Positions 34,796-43,670 of a DNA stretch of 64,000 bases are shown here, one piece after another. The notes below the pieces were generated by a model. That model saw only the letters and a list, made by a program, of their open reading frames with translations. It was not told the DNA's origin and ran no database searches. Positions within the stretch are counted from its first letter, which is position 1; every line of letters begins with the position of its first letter. Source of the DNA: JAEUMG01 sp046349315 (GTDB lineage Bacteria; Pseudomonadota; Alphaproteobacteria; Rhizobiales; Aestuariivirgaceae); assembly GCA_046349315.1 (NCBI GenBank), contig JAXMCQ010000022.1, positions 1-64,000 of the forward strand. Direction: 5' to 3'. A program made the translations under genes and the position numbers.

Positions 34796-35893
34796 ATGAC
34801 TAAGATCGTGAATGACCTGCTTTCGACCTCAAAACTGAGCCGCCGTTCCGTGCTCAATGGGGCAACCGGCGCAGCAGTCGTCGGGACCCTAGGCAGCGCA
34901 TTTTCCCTGCCCGCCATCGCAGAGGAGACGACTTGGACGCTCGCCAACTCGCTCCGCTCGGTGGCCAATCCCTATCACGCCACCTTCGCCAAGGGTGGCG
35001 AGGACTTCGCCAAGTCAATCGGCGCCAAGTACGAGGTGTTGGTGACAGAGGGCAACTCCGAGAAGGGCATTGCCGACATCAAGGCGCTGCTGCAGCGCAC
35101 CGGCGGCAAGCTCATCCTCAACGTCGACCCCAATGATTCGCCTGATGCCCGGGTCATCGTGGAAGAGGTGCAGAAGGCCGGCGGCTTCGTCGTCACCCAG
35201 TGGAACAAGCCGGACGACCTCCACCCCTGGGATCACAACCCCAACTACGTGGCACACATGTCTTTCGACGGCGTGCCGACGTCGGAAGCCATTGCCAATG
35301 AGCTGTTCAAGGCCTTCGGTGGCGAAGGCGGCATCGTGGCGCTTGGCGGCATCCTGTCCAACGTGCCGGCGATCGAGCGCAAACTCGGCCTCGACAATGC
35401 AATCGCCAAGACCAACGGCAAGGTGACGCTCCTCGACTTCCAGCCCGCGGACTGGAACGAACAGAAGGCCTTCGAGATCACCCAAGCTTGGATCACCCGC
35501 TTCGGCGACCAGATCAAGGGCGTCTTCGCCGCCAATGACGGCATGGGGATGGGCGCGCTCGAGGCGCTTCGCCAAAACGGCCTTGCGGGCAAGGTGCCGG
35601 TCGTTGGCATCGACGGCATCGACGCGGCACTCGCCGCCATCGAGGCGGGTGAGTTCGCGGGCACAGTGGCTTGGGATCCACTGTGGACCGGCGGTATGGG
35701 CCTCGCCATTCCCTATGCCCATGTTACCGGCAAGATCGACATTACCAAGGAACCCAAGGAACACCGCGAATTCTACGGCACAGGTATCATCGTGACCAAG
35801 GATACGGTGGCCGACTACAAGGCCAACCCGCCCAAGGTCGACTTCAACGATCTTTGGGGCAAGTCCACCGGCCAGATTCAGTACCGCAGCTGA
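34796..35893 (+). CDS. Sugar ABC transporter substrate-binding protein with Tat-type signal
   Basis: A 365-residue periplasmic binding protein of the RbsB/Peripla_BP_4 class. The leader has twin arginines (KLSRRSVLNGATGAAVVG then an AxA-like PAIAEE cleavage zone), suggesting export in folded form by Tat. The mature part shows NPYHATFAKGGEDFAKSIGA, LILNVDPNDSPDARVIVEE, GIVALGGILSNVPAIERK and VFAANDGMGMGALEALRQNG. A GGGAGG ribosome site is optimal. First gene of a four-gene importer. Substrate is probably an aldose, matching the AKR nearby (inference). Confidence 0.9.
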   Translation: MTKIVNDLLSTSKLSRRSVLNGATGAAVVGTLGSAFSLPAIAEETTWTLANSLRSVANPYHATFAKGGEDFAKSIGAKYEVLVTEGNSEKGIADIKALLQRTGGKLILNVDPNDSPDARVIVEEVQKAGGFVVTQWNKPDDLHPWDHNPNYVAHMSFDGVPTSEAIANELFKAFGGEGGIVALGGILSNVPAIERKLGLDNAIAKTNGKVTLLDFQPADWNEQKAFEITQAWITRFGDQIKGVFAANDGMGMGALEALRQNGLAGKVPVVGIDGIDAALAAIEAGEFAGTVAWDPLWTGGMGLAIPYAHVTGKIDITKEPKEHREFYGTGIIVTKDTVADYKANPPKVDFNDLWGKSTGQIQYRS

Positions 35894-35916
35894 GGCGGGT
35901 CCTCCCAGCAAGCGAC

Positions 35917-35947
35917 TAGCCGGGTGCACTGCACCCGGCTATTTTTT
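35917..35947 (+). terminator. Rho-independent terminator/attenuator after the binding-protein gene
   Basis: An 11-bp perfect stem TAGCCGGGTGC/GCACCCGGCTA with a 3-base loop, followed by six T residues. Placed between the binding-protein gene and the permease, it should let much more binding protein than membrane subunits be made. Confidence 0.9.
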
Positions 35948-35976
35948 ACACTGACATTCCCTCTTGGAGGTGAATC

Positions 35977-36957
35977 ATGGCCACTGTCGCCATCGCGCGT
36001 GGGCAGATGCTCAGCCACTGGCGTCGCTGGGCGCCCGTCGCCGTGCTCCTCGGCCTTTGCCTCGTGGTGGGGCTGATTAACCCCTCGTTCTTAACGACCG
36101 GCAATGCAGTGCGGATGCTCAACACGGCGGCGATCCCGCTTGTCGTCTGCATGGGCGCCACCTTCATTATACTCATGGGCTCGATCGATCTTTCCGTCGA
36201 AGGCACCATCGCGCTCTGTGCAGTGGCCTCCAGCATGCTGGTGGCCAATGATCTGACGGGAGCGGCGATCGGCCTCTGGTCCGTTCCCGTCGCCATCCTC
36301 ATAGGCGGCACGCTGGGACTCCTCAACGGCCTCGTCCATGTGAAGCTCAAGATCCCCTCCTTCATGGCCACGCTTGGAATCGGATTCGCTGGGATCGGCA
36401 TCGCCACGGCGATCCTCGGCGGCGTCATGGTGCGGATCGGCGACAATGACTTCCGCAACTGGCTCTCGCTTGGCCGCTTCCTCGGCCTTCCCGCCGCGGT
36501 GTGGATCGCAGGCGCCGCCGTCTTCGTCGCCTGGGTCATCCAGGAGCGGACGCGCATCGGCCGCTGGCTCTATGCTATCGGGACCGACGAGCAAACCGCG
36601 CGTAACTCCGGCATTCCCATCGAACGCACGCGCATCCTGATCTTTGGCATCGCCGGGCTCTTCTACGGGCTGGCGGGCGCCCTCTCCGCCGCGCAGATCG
36701 GCCGCGGGCATGCCCTGATCGCGCAGGACCGGCTGTTCACCGCCATCACGGCGGTGGTCGTCGGCGGCACGGCGTTGTCGGGCGGCGTCGGCTCCGTGCT
36801 CAACTCGGTCATCGGCGTCTTCATCGTCATCGTACTCGCCAACGGTATGGTGCTGATGGGGATCGAGCCTTATGTGCAGAAGGGTGTGCAGGGCCTCCTC
36901 ATTATCGCCGCCGTGGCGCTGGCGCTGGATCGCTCCCGGCTGGACGTCGTCAAATGA
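35977..36957 (+). CDS. Sugar ABC transporter permease (RbsC-like), first
   Basis: A 326-residue polytopic permease of the BPD_transp_2 family with about 8-9 hydrophobic segments. Typical motifs are GATFIILMGSIDLSVEGTIALCA near 53, HVKLKIPSFMATLGIGFAG near 113, RARNSGIP-like residues (EQTARNSGIPIERTRILIFG) near 207 and TAVVVGGTALSGGVGSV near 260. It pairs with the second permease at 38465 as a heterodimer. Its last codons overlap the ATPase start by 4 bases. Confidence 0.93.
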   Translation: MATVAIARGQMLSHWRRWAPVAVLLGLCLVVGLINPSFLTTGNAVRMLNTAAIPLVVCMGATFIILMGSIDLSVEGTIALCAVASSMLVANDLTGAAIGLWSVPVAILIGGTLGLLNGLVHVKLKIPSFMATLGIGFAGIGIATAILGGVMVRIGDNDFRNWLSLGRFLGLPAAVWIAGAAVFVAWVIQERTRIGRWLYAIGTDEQTARNSGIPIERTRILIFGIAGLFYGLAGALSAAQIGRGHALIAQDRLFTAITAVVVGGTALSGGVGSVLNSVIGVFIVIVLANGMVLMGIEPYVQKGVQGLLIIAAVALALDRSRLDVVK

Positions 36958-38468
36958 GCGTGCCAGCCCTCGAAATCCGCGGCGTGTCAAAGTCGTTCCC
37001 GGGCGTGAAGGCGCTGGACAATGTCAGCTTTGCCATCAGCCGTGGCGAGGTGGTGGGCCTGATAGGCGAGAATGGCGCCGGCAAGTCGACGCTCCTCAAA
37101 ATTCTCAATGGTGTCTATCAGCCCGACTCTGGCGGCATCTTCGTCGATGGCGGGGAGGTCCATATCGCCTCGCCACGCCAAGCCTTCGACTCGGGGATTG
37201 CCATGGTGTTCCAGGAGCAGTCGATTCTTCCGACCCTGACGGTCGCGGAGAACATCTTCTTGGGCCGCGAGGAGGAGTTCATCCGTTTTGGCCTAATCTC
37301 CAAGTCGCGCATGAAGGCGGCCGCAAAGGAGGAATTGAAGAAGGTCCATCTCGACATCGACCCCAGCATGCGCTGTGCGGATCTTTCCTTCGCCGCGCGG
37401 CAGATGGTGGAAATTGCCAAGGCCCTCTCCTTGAACAGCCGCACAAAGGGCCATGTGACGATTCTGCTCGATGAGCCGACCTCGGTTCTGGAAAAGAAAG
37501 AAGCGGACCTCCTATTCGGCATCATTCGCGATCTCAGGGACCGCGCCAGCTTCGTCTTCATCTCCCACCGTCTCGAAGAGGTCTTGGAGATTTCGAACCG
37601 AGTCTATGTGATGCGTGACGGCAAGGTGGTGAAGGATCTGCCCTCAGCGGGTGCCTCGGTGAAAGACCTGCACCAGCTCATGGTCGGCCGCCAGCTCCAC
37701 CACGAGTATTACCGCGAGGCCCGCCAGTCCTCGCCCGCCGCAACAGTCATGATCGCCGCCGAGGGCCTGGGCCGCGCTGGCGCCTTCCATGACGTGAGCT
37801 TCGATCTCCATGTTGGGGAGGTTCTGGGTATCGCGGGCGTCGTCGGTTCCGGTCGCGAAGAGCTTGCTCGTTGCCTCGCCGGTCATGTGAGGCCCGACTC
37901 AGGCTCGCTCACGGTCGCAGGACAGGCCGCCCGCTTCGCGGCCCCCTACGACGCGACCCGTGCCAGCGTCGGCCTCGTTCCGGCTGAACGCAAGACCGAG
38001 GGCCTCGTCGCCCCCTTCAGCGTCGCCGAGAACATGACGCTCGCCGCATTGCCGCGCTTCGTGTCCAATGGCGCCATCCGCTTTGCCGCCGAACTCGGCG
38101 TTTCGCGCGACTGGATTGATCGCCTCAAGATCAAGACGCCGTCGCCTGACACCATGGTCGGCTCGCTCTCCGGCGGCAACCAGCAAAAGGTGGTGCTCGC
38201 TAAGTGGCGGATCGCTGGCGTCAAGGTTCTGATCCTCGACCACCCGACGCGCGGCATCGACGTTGGCGCCAAGGAGGATGTCTACGACCTGATCCGCGAC
38301 ATGACCTCCGAAGGCCTCGCTGTCATCCTGCTGGGCGACACGCTGGAAGAGGTGATCGGACTATCGAACCGCATCCTCGTCATGCGCGACGGCGCCATCA
38401 CGGCCCGGCTCGACGCGCCCCCCGGGGCCAAGCCCACGCAAGTCGACCTCCTTAGGCACATGGTGTGA
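36954..38468 (+). CDS. Sugar ABC transporter ATP-binding protein (RbsA-like, two ABC domains)
   Basis: A 504-residue fused ATPase. The N-terminal domain has Walker A LIGENGAGKSTLLKILNG, a signature degenerated to LSFAARQMVEIAKAL and Walker B VTILLDEPTSVLEKKE. The C-terminal domain has the non-canonical P-loop GVVGSGREELARCLAG, as usual for RbsA/MglA, then SLSGGNQQKVVLAKW and LILDHPTRGIDVGAKEDVY. One catalytically weak site is therefore expected. It overlaps both neighbouring permease genes by 4 bases. Confidence 0.94.
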   Translation: MSVPALEIRGVSKSFPGVKALDNVSFAISRGEVVGLIGENGAGKSTLLKILNGVYQPDSGGIFVDGGEVHIASPRQAFDSGIAMVFQEQSILPTLTVAENIFLGREEEFIRFGLISKSRMKAAAKEELKKVHLDIDPSMRCADLSFAARQMVEIAKALSLNSRTKGHVTILLDEPTSVLEKKEADLLFGIIRDLRDRASFVFISHRLEEVLEISNRVYVMRDGKVVKDLPSAGASVKDLHQLMVGRQLHHEYYREARQSSPAATVMIAAEGLGRAGAFHDVSFDLHVGEVLGIAGVVGSGREELARCLAGHVRPDSGSLTVAGQAARFAAPYDATRASVGLVPAERKTEGLVAPFSVAENMTLAALPRFVSNGAIRFAAELGVSRDWIDRLKIKTPSPDTMVGSLSGGNQQKVVLAKWRIAGVKVLILDHPTRGIDVGAKEDVYDLIRDMTSEGLAVILLGDTLEEVIGLSNRILVMRDGAITARLDAPPGAKPTQVDLLRHMV

Positions 38469-39412
38469 ATGCAATGCGCCAGAAACTCGATACATGGCTT
38501 CCCCTCATCGTGCTGGCCGTACTTGTACTCGCCGTGGGCGCATATGACCGCAGCTTCTTCTCGCTCGGCAATGTCCTGGAGGTGATCGCCGACAGCATGA
38601 CGCTGTTCCTCATGGCTTCGGGCGTCACGCTGGTCATCATGATGGGTGGAATCGATCTCTCGGTGCAGGCCGTTGCCTCGATGACGAGTTGTATCCTCGC
38701 CGTCTATCTTCCGAAGTTCGGCTTCTTCGCCATTCCCTTTGCCCTGCTGGGCGGCGGCGTGGCGGGTTTCGCGGGCGGCTATGTCTCGGCGCGTCTCCGC
38801 ATCCCCTCCTTCATCGCGACACTCGCCGTCAGCGGCGTGGTGCTGAGTGCGGGCTACTGGTTCTCCGAAACGCGCTCCGTCAACATTCCGGGTGAGCTCA
38901 GCCAGCAGTATCTGTTCTGGGCGGTCGGCGACTTTCTGGGTGTTCCGAATGAGATCTGGGTCGGCGTCTTCTTTCTCATTCTGCTAAGCGCGGTGCTGGG
39001 TCTCGCACCCTTCGGCCGCATCGTGCGCGGCATCGGCGCGCAGGAGCGCGCGGTTATCGCTTCAGGGATCGACGTCGACCGCGTGAAAATCGCCGCCTAC
39101 ACGCTTTCGGGCACCATGGCCGGCATCGCCGGCATTGTCATGGCCGCGCGGCTCGGCTCCGGGTCGCCGACGCTCGCCAATGAGTTCCTGCTGCCCGCCA
39201 TCGCCTCCATCGTGGTCGGCGGCACCGCGATCACCGGCGGCGTCGGCTCCGTTTGGCGCACCTTCGTGGGCGCACTCATCGTGCAGGTCGTGCGAATTGG
39301 CATGACCTTCATGGGCATCTCCGTCTTCGCCCAGCAGATCGTCTTCGGCGTCATCCTGGTCGCCGCCGTAGCCGTCACTATGGACCGCACCAAGGTGCTA
39401 GTCATCAAATAG
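38465..39412 (+). CDS. Sugar ABC transporter permease (RbsC-like), second
   Basis: A 315-residue membrane permease starting at GTG 38465, which overlaps the ATPase stop. It shares the family motifs GVTLVIMMGGIDLSVQAVASM, SARLRIPSFIATLAVSGVVL, ERAVIASGIDVDRVKIAAYTLSG (in two parts) and SIVVGGTAITGGVGSVWRT. It diverges clearly from the first permease, so the channel is a heterodimer. A good AGGAGG sequence follows its stop, pointing to a further gene that is now truncated. Confidence 0.93.
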   Translation: MNAMRQKLDTWLPLIVLAVLVLAVGAYDRSFFSLGNVLEVIADSMTLFLMASGVTLVIMMGGIDLSVQAVASMTSCILAVYLPKFGFFAIPFALLGGGVAGFAGGYVSARLRIPSFIATLAVSGVVLSAGYWFSETRSVNIPGELSQQYLFWAVGDFLGVPNEIWVGVFFLILLSAVLGLAPFGRIVRGIGAQERAVIASGIDVDRVKIAAYTLSGTMAGIAGIVMAARLGSGSPTLANEFLLPAIASIVVGGTAITGGVGSVWRTFVGALIVQVVRIGMTFMGISVFAQQIVFGVILVAAVAVTMDRTKVLVIK

Positions 39413-39421
39413 GAGGAAGCT

Positions 39422-39706
39422 TTGACGAAGCGGTCGATCGCCACGGCCAGCGGCATCCCGCTACTTGGCTCCGACGCCTATCTGCTCATGGGGGATGAAT
39501 GCTACCGCGTTACTCGACCTCGGGCACGTGGATCCCATGCCATGTTCCAAGCCGTCATTGCGAGGAGAGAACCTTGCACGTGCCGCCGCCATACTGAGCC
39601 TTGCGGCATGCCGCCAATGCACTCGTCTCGGCGATCGACTTGCTGGAAGCGCCGAAGTTCCATCCGCAGGTTTGGCCGCCGCGCAATTGGGTGTCGCCCG
39701 AAATAA
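39422..39706 (+). pseudogene. Short unrecognised ORF, probably a truncated fifth operon gene
   Basis: TTG at 39422 follows AGGAGGAAGC at perfect distance, and the first 32 codons (MTKRSIATASGIPLLGSDAY then LLMGDECYRVTR) look like a real N-terminus. After about 39530 the sequence becomes a REP-like piece (CCGTCATTGCGAGGAG) and then lies antisense to the small secreted protein gene. I do not recognise the product. A deletion or rearrangement probably removed the rest. Confidence 0.35.
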
Positions 39707-39878
39707 CGAATGCTTTGTGCCCGGGCCGCTTCTGCCAGTCGGCATATGCCTTCTTGCACGGCCGATTCCAGAAGCCGATGCTTTCGCCATGCACAGCATC
39801 CGAAAATCCCCCAACTCCCATAGCCAGGATACCCAGCATGAAGATCGCGTATTTCAGGGAAACAGATGTACTCGTCAT
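39555..39878 (-). CDS. Small secreted Cys-rich protein
   Basis: A 107-residue protein with a signal peptide (LKYAIFMLGILAMGVGGFSDAVHG) and a mature part of about 78 residues containing four Cys (RPCKKAYADW, GGQTCGWNF, LAACRKAQYGGGTCKV). The AACRKAQYGGGTCKV ending resembles DUF4189-like repeat proteins, but the match is loose. AAGGAG lies about 9 bases before the ATG. It is the last gene of the pspA operon, overlapping its upstream neighbour by 4 bases, so it is presumably a periplasmic component of the same system. Confidence 0.7.
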   Translation of the reverse strand: MTSTSVSLKYAIFMLGILAMGVGGFSDAVHGESIGFWNRPCKKAYADWQKRPGHKAFVISGDTQLRGGQTCGWNFGASSKSIAETSALAACRKAQYGGGTCKVLSSQ

Positions 39879-40693
39879 TGTCGGTCACTCCTTTCATGGA
39901 TGACTTCATCGCTCGATAAAATCTGCTGCGTATCGAGCGCCGCATGGAGGCGCTCAAACAGGATGAGCCAGATGACGATCTCGCGGATTTCGTTTTCGAT
40001 GCACGCGGTCATCATATCGGGCGGCGTCCGTATTTCCTGTTCGCCAGTCGCGGCGAGACGGGTTATCAACTTTCCCAACTCGTCGACTGATGCTTCGAAC
40101 CTTTGGAAACCACGTTCGAAATGGCCTTCGAGGGCTTCGGATGACAAAGGCGCGTCGTCCTGACGATTCGTCTCCAGCCATGCGAGCGCTCTCGCGAGGC
40201 AATTCATACGAAGGAGCAAGCCATCAACGGCCGGACGACACGCGAGCGCGGCTCGGCGCGAACCTCCGCGCCGAGTGGTAATGAACTCCTCCAATCGCGC
40301 GCGGTGGTCCAGGGCGGCCATCACGTTCGCCCGAAGCCGAGCGTTGCTGAGCACGCTCGGCCTGAAGTAATCGCGCAGAGCGGCCGCAATGCTGTGCGAT
40401 CTCAACATTGCGTCGCGCATGCGGAACGTCGCCATCGCTCCTGCCGTCGCTGCGCCGGCAAGCAAGACAATGACAGCCGAAGCATTGCCGACATTTTGCC
40501 GGACGAGGATTGATGCGAGCCCCGCAGACAGAAACGTCAGGATCGGGCCGGCTGCGTTCAGCGCGGCATTTATGCGCGCCAGCTGGAGCATGGCCCGCAA
40601 AGGCAGTCGCGGGCGGCTGCAAATGGGCAGACTCGAGCATCGTGTCCTGCGAACGTTGCTCCCTGCCGCGCTCCAGTAAACCCGGGCCGACAT
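39875..40693 (-). CDS. Membrane protein with paired helices and coiled coil, second paralogue
   Basis: Unrecognised family. Two adjacent hydrophobic segments (INAALNAAGPILTFLSAGLA and ASAVIVLLAGAATAGAMATF) are followed by an alpha-helical cytoplasmic region with FITTRRGGSRRAALACRPAV. The layout, including R-rich residues before the helices and a basic loop, matches the protein encoded at 41018-41920 (SIEGLSIRGGRNRQSVIAG), so the two are distant paralogues. The start is uncertain: ATG 40693 is a compromise between 40591 and TTG 40876. The 324 bases up to 41017 hold nothing else I can support. Confidence 0.6.
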   Translation of the reverse strand: MSARVYWSAAGSNVRRTRCSSLPICSRPRLPLRAMLQLARINAALNAAGPILTFLSAGLASILVRQNVGNASAVIVLLAGAATAGAMATFRMRDAMLRSHSIAAALRDYFRPSVLSNARLRANVMAALDHRARLEEFITTRRGGSRRAALACRPAVDGLLLRMNCLARALAWLETNRQDDAPLSSEALEGHFERGFQRFEASVDELGKLITRLAATGEQEIRTPPDMMTACIENEIREIVIWLILFERLHAALDTQQILSSDEVIHERSDRQ

Positions 40694-41017
40694 CGCTATA
40701 AGGCCGCCGTAATGATCGCATGATTTGAAGCCGACATGAAATGCTCCCCTTGTTTTCATACCGACCCATTGCATTACTCTTGCCAACTCGGGCTCCATTG
40801 CCGAAAAAGCTGGAAATGCAGCGAATACAAGGATTTCAGCGAGACCTTTGACTGCGCACCTTCGCGACGCAGGCAAGACATTGCCGCGCCGCCTCGATTT
40901 CGAAGCGGAATTTAGCCGGTGCTCCCTTGATGTTCCGCTGACTATCGAAAGTAGCGAGGGCTGGCACGAGATCGCGCTACCGCTTCGCCGGGAGGACGTG
41001 GGCTGACTCGGACAGAC

Positions 41018-41920
41018 CTAGTGCGCGATCGTGTAGACGCGCTGCACGGCAGCGATGACGAGATCGATCTCGCCGATCTCGCGTTTGATATCGTCCTTGA
41101 TACCTGCGATGACAAATTCGTCTTGGGCACTCGCGGAGGCGATGGTCAGTTTGGCGTCCATTGTTCCCAAGGCGGAGACGGCATGCTCCAAGCGGAGCAG
41201 ACCTCGTTCGGTAACGCTTTCTAGTTGTTCGATTGCCCGCAATTGTGCCTTGCGACTGGCAAGTGTCTCCCGAAGTTGCGTTTGTGTCGTCACGCTCGAG
41301 GCGTTGCGGGCTCGCCCTTCTAATTCTTCGATCCGTTGCCTGAGGTCTAGCGCTTGAGCGGACAGGGAAGCGGATTTGACCTCGATAGGTTCCAGCATCA
41401 GCGCGAGCTGCCGGATGACGCCGATCCAGTTGTCGATTGTCGTCAAGGTCCCGGCGATGACGCTTTGGCGATTGCGGCCCCCGCGAATTGAGAGTCCCTC
41501 TATGCTGGTTCGATGGGCGACTACCAGACCCATCTGATGCCGGATGTGCGCGGTCTTGAAATTATCGACATGCAATTGACTTTCGAGAGCCATCGCAATC
41601 GACGGATCGGTCAATTCCGGGTCGTGCATGGCGATCCAGATCAACAATAGAGACAAGCCCGCTCCGAGCAGGAGCGCGATCACCGGCGCCCAATGCCAGG
41701 CTGGGAGGTACTCCTCGTAAAGCCACAGAAACGCGGTCGCCAGGATCGTGACGCTGATGGTCGCCAGAGTTTCAAGCTGAGCAATAGCGTGAATAAGTCG
41801 GGCGCGTCGTAATGCCGGCCGGAATCGGGACCGAGCGCGCATCTCCGGCGGTGCGGCGAGCTCTGTCGGACCCCATTCCGCGCCTAGATCATCAACAGCG
41901 ACCTTCTCATCCGCGCGCAT
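41018..41920 (-). CDS. Membrane protein with paired helices and coiled coil, first paralogue
   Basis: A 300-residue protein. After an acidic N-terminus and a basic patch (RARSRFRPALRRARL), two hydrophobic helices (TLATISVTILATAFLWLY and APVIALLLGAGLSLLLIWIA) span about residues 48-95. The rest is mainly helical, with heptad-like segments (SAQALDLRQRIEELEGRARN, RETLASRKAQLRAIEQLESV). No known domain. It starts 1 base before the SBP-VWA stop codon, so it is coupled to that gene. Likely an inner-membrane anchor or partner for PspA in this operon (inference). Confidence 0.75.
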   Translation of the reverse strand: MRADEKVAVDDLGAEWGPTELAAPPEMRARSRFRPALRRARLIHAIAQLETLATISVTILATAFLWLYEEYLPAWHWAPVIALLLGAGLSLLLIWIAMHDPELTDPSIAMALESQLHVDNFKTAHIRHQMGLVVAHRTSIEGLSIRGGRNRQSVIAGTLTTIDNWIGVIRQLALMLEPIEVKSASLSAQALDLRQRIEELEGRARNASSVTTQTQLRETLASRKAQLRAIEQLESVTERGLLRLEHAVSALGTMDAKLTIASASAQDEFVIAGIKDDIKREIGEIDLVIAAVQRVYTIAH

Positions 41921-41921
41921 G

Positions 41922-43652
41922 TCATTGTTCCGCGGAGATCTTCAGATAGGCTTGGTCGATGGTGCGACCATCGGCTTTGAACATTGCCCCGCCGGTTACA
42001 TGCGCGATCCTCCCCAGGAGGTTGAGATTTGCATTGTCGCCAAAACCAATCGTGAAGATCTTTGTTCCGTCACCCTCGCTATTGATGGGCAAGCAGCTTT
42101 GGAACATCCGATTCTCGGAGATTTCGGCTTGGGTATCGGCGCCGTCGGAAAGGACGACGATGCCGTAGAGCCTCTTTGATCCGGCAGCGCCGGAGGATTT
42201 CTTCAGCGTATCGACTTTCTCGACCGCCTTGCAGATCGCCCCGTTGAGATTGGTTCCTCCTCCCGAGAGCAGCTGCGATACGCGGCGTGCCAATTCCTCG
42301 GACACGACTCCCGAAGGTCTTATTTCCGCGACTGTCGTGATCGCGTCGTTGAACACCATGAGGCCGATTTCGTCTCGCGGATCGAGCCGACGGAGAAAGG
42401 CGATTGTGGCGTCAGTCGCGGCTCGGATCGGCTCTCCGCTCATGCTCCCGGAAACATCCAGAACAAGCATGATCGTCGCTTTGCGCTTGGTGGACTGGAA
42501 CTGGTCTATGATTGCCGCTGCGGTTTCTCCATCGGGAACCTCATAGGGTGGAACGGTCTCCGGTCGCGAGCTGGGATCGGTGCCGTTCTCAATCGAGAGG
42601 CGTGTTCCAACCGGCGATGTCGCACTCAGTGGACGCAACAAGTAGTCGCCGGCAAGCCGTTGCTGCTCGGGGCGAGCCAGGAATTCCACAAACAGCCGCG
42701 CCGCCTCGGCCTGTTCAGGATCGACCCAATCGGCGCCATCAAGAATGCAATAGGGATGATCGCTCCAGAACGTGCCTTCGGTCGGAAACACAAAGACCAA
42801 TGGCCATCTGAGTTCCTTGCCATGTTCAAGGTTGAAGCGAACGACACCCTCCTCGAATGCCGATATGACATGCAGAAAGTCGGGCCCCTGCTTGGCCATC
42901 ATATCGAGAAGGCCGGTTGTCACCATTCCGTATTTGGTTGTATTGCCGGCGAGCGTGCTCATCGCTTGCTCGACTGCCGGGAGGTAGACCTCGTCCGGTG
43001 AGAGCCCACTCGTCTTTCCGGTCAGTCCATAAACGACGGACGCCAAGAACAGCAATCCGGCACTGGAATATTTGGGATGGGTATAGCCGAGCTTGAGCTT
43101 TCCCCATTCCGGATGGCCGTAACGGCCCCATCCTTGCGGGTCGGCCGCGAGTTCGATGATTGTCTTCCACCCGATCTTCTTCTTCGGCCAGCCCAGGGCC
43201 TCCGCCATGGGCTGCCAAATTCCTACCCCGCTTGGCGTATAGATGGTCGGCTTGCAGACTTGGCTGAACAAGGGCCTATTGTGATCGCTCGCCCACAATC
43301 GGTTCAGTTGCGAAACCCATGAGCCTTCGCCGGGGCTCCAGACCACGGGTTTCAATTCCCCTGATAGAATCTGCTCCATTGAATCACCCGACAGAACCCC
43401 TTTGATGCTCAAGGACACTGACCGGCCGGTGGATGTCCTGATATTGGCGGCCTTGAATAGAACCGCGGCGGCTTCCAGCCATCGTTGCTTGGTAACCGAT
43501 GATGCAATGGTGACATGGACCGTCGGGGGCGCCTCGGGAACTGGCGCAATGTTCCGTGGAATGCCTACTCCGATTTGCAACGCAACGAGGATAGCAAGGC
43601 CGGCAGAAGTGAACGCCGCCATCGTGGCAAAAGCCTTACGCGTGCGTGTCAT
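41922..43652 (-). CDS. Solute-binding domain fused to von Willebrand factor A domain
   Basis: A 576-residue exported protein. N-terminal signal/anchor (about 10-30), a type-2 periplasmic solute-binding domain (about 45-345, with VVWSPGEGSWVSQLNRLW, GYTHPKYSSAGLLFLASVVY and FVFPTEGTFWSDHPYCIL), then a VWA domain (about 390-565) with a complete MIDAS: Asp399, Ser401 and Ser403 in LVLDVSGSMSG, Thr467 in GGGTNLNGA and Asp503 in VLSDGAD. It should bind a divalent metal and a protein partner while also binding a ligand. It lies 18 bases downstream of pspA. Known as a domain combination, of unknown function. Confidence 0.88.
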   Translation of the reverse strand: MTRTRKAFATMAAFTSAGLAILVALQIGVGIPRNIAPVPEAPPTVHVTIASSVTKQRWLEAAAVLFKAANIRTSTGRSVSLSIKGVLSGDSMEQILSGELKPVVWSPGEGSWVSQLNRLWASDHNRPLFSQVCKPTIYTPSGVGIWQPMAEALGWPKKKIGWKTIIELAADPQGWGRYGHPEWGKLKLGYTHPKYSSAGLLFLASVVYGLTGKTSGLSPDEVYLPAVEQAMSTLAGNTTKYGMVTTGLLDMMAKQGPDFLHVISAFEEGVVRFNLEHGKELRWPLVFVFPTEGTFWSDHPYCILDGADWVDPEQAEAARLFVEFLARPEQQRLAGDYLLRPLSATSPVGTRLSIENGTDPSSRPETVPPYEVPDGETAAAIIDQFQSTKRKATIMLVLDVSGSMSGEPIRAATDATIAFLRRLDPRDEIGLMVFNDAITTVAEIRPSGVVSEELARRVSQLLSGGGTNLNGAICKAVEKVDTLKKSSGAAGSKRLYGIVVLSDGADTQAEISENRMFQSCLPINSEGDGTKIFTIGFGDNANLNLLGRIAHVTGGAMFKADGRTIDQAYLKISAEQ

Positions 43653-43670
43653 GGGGCATACTCCTTTTGA

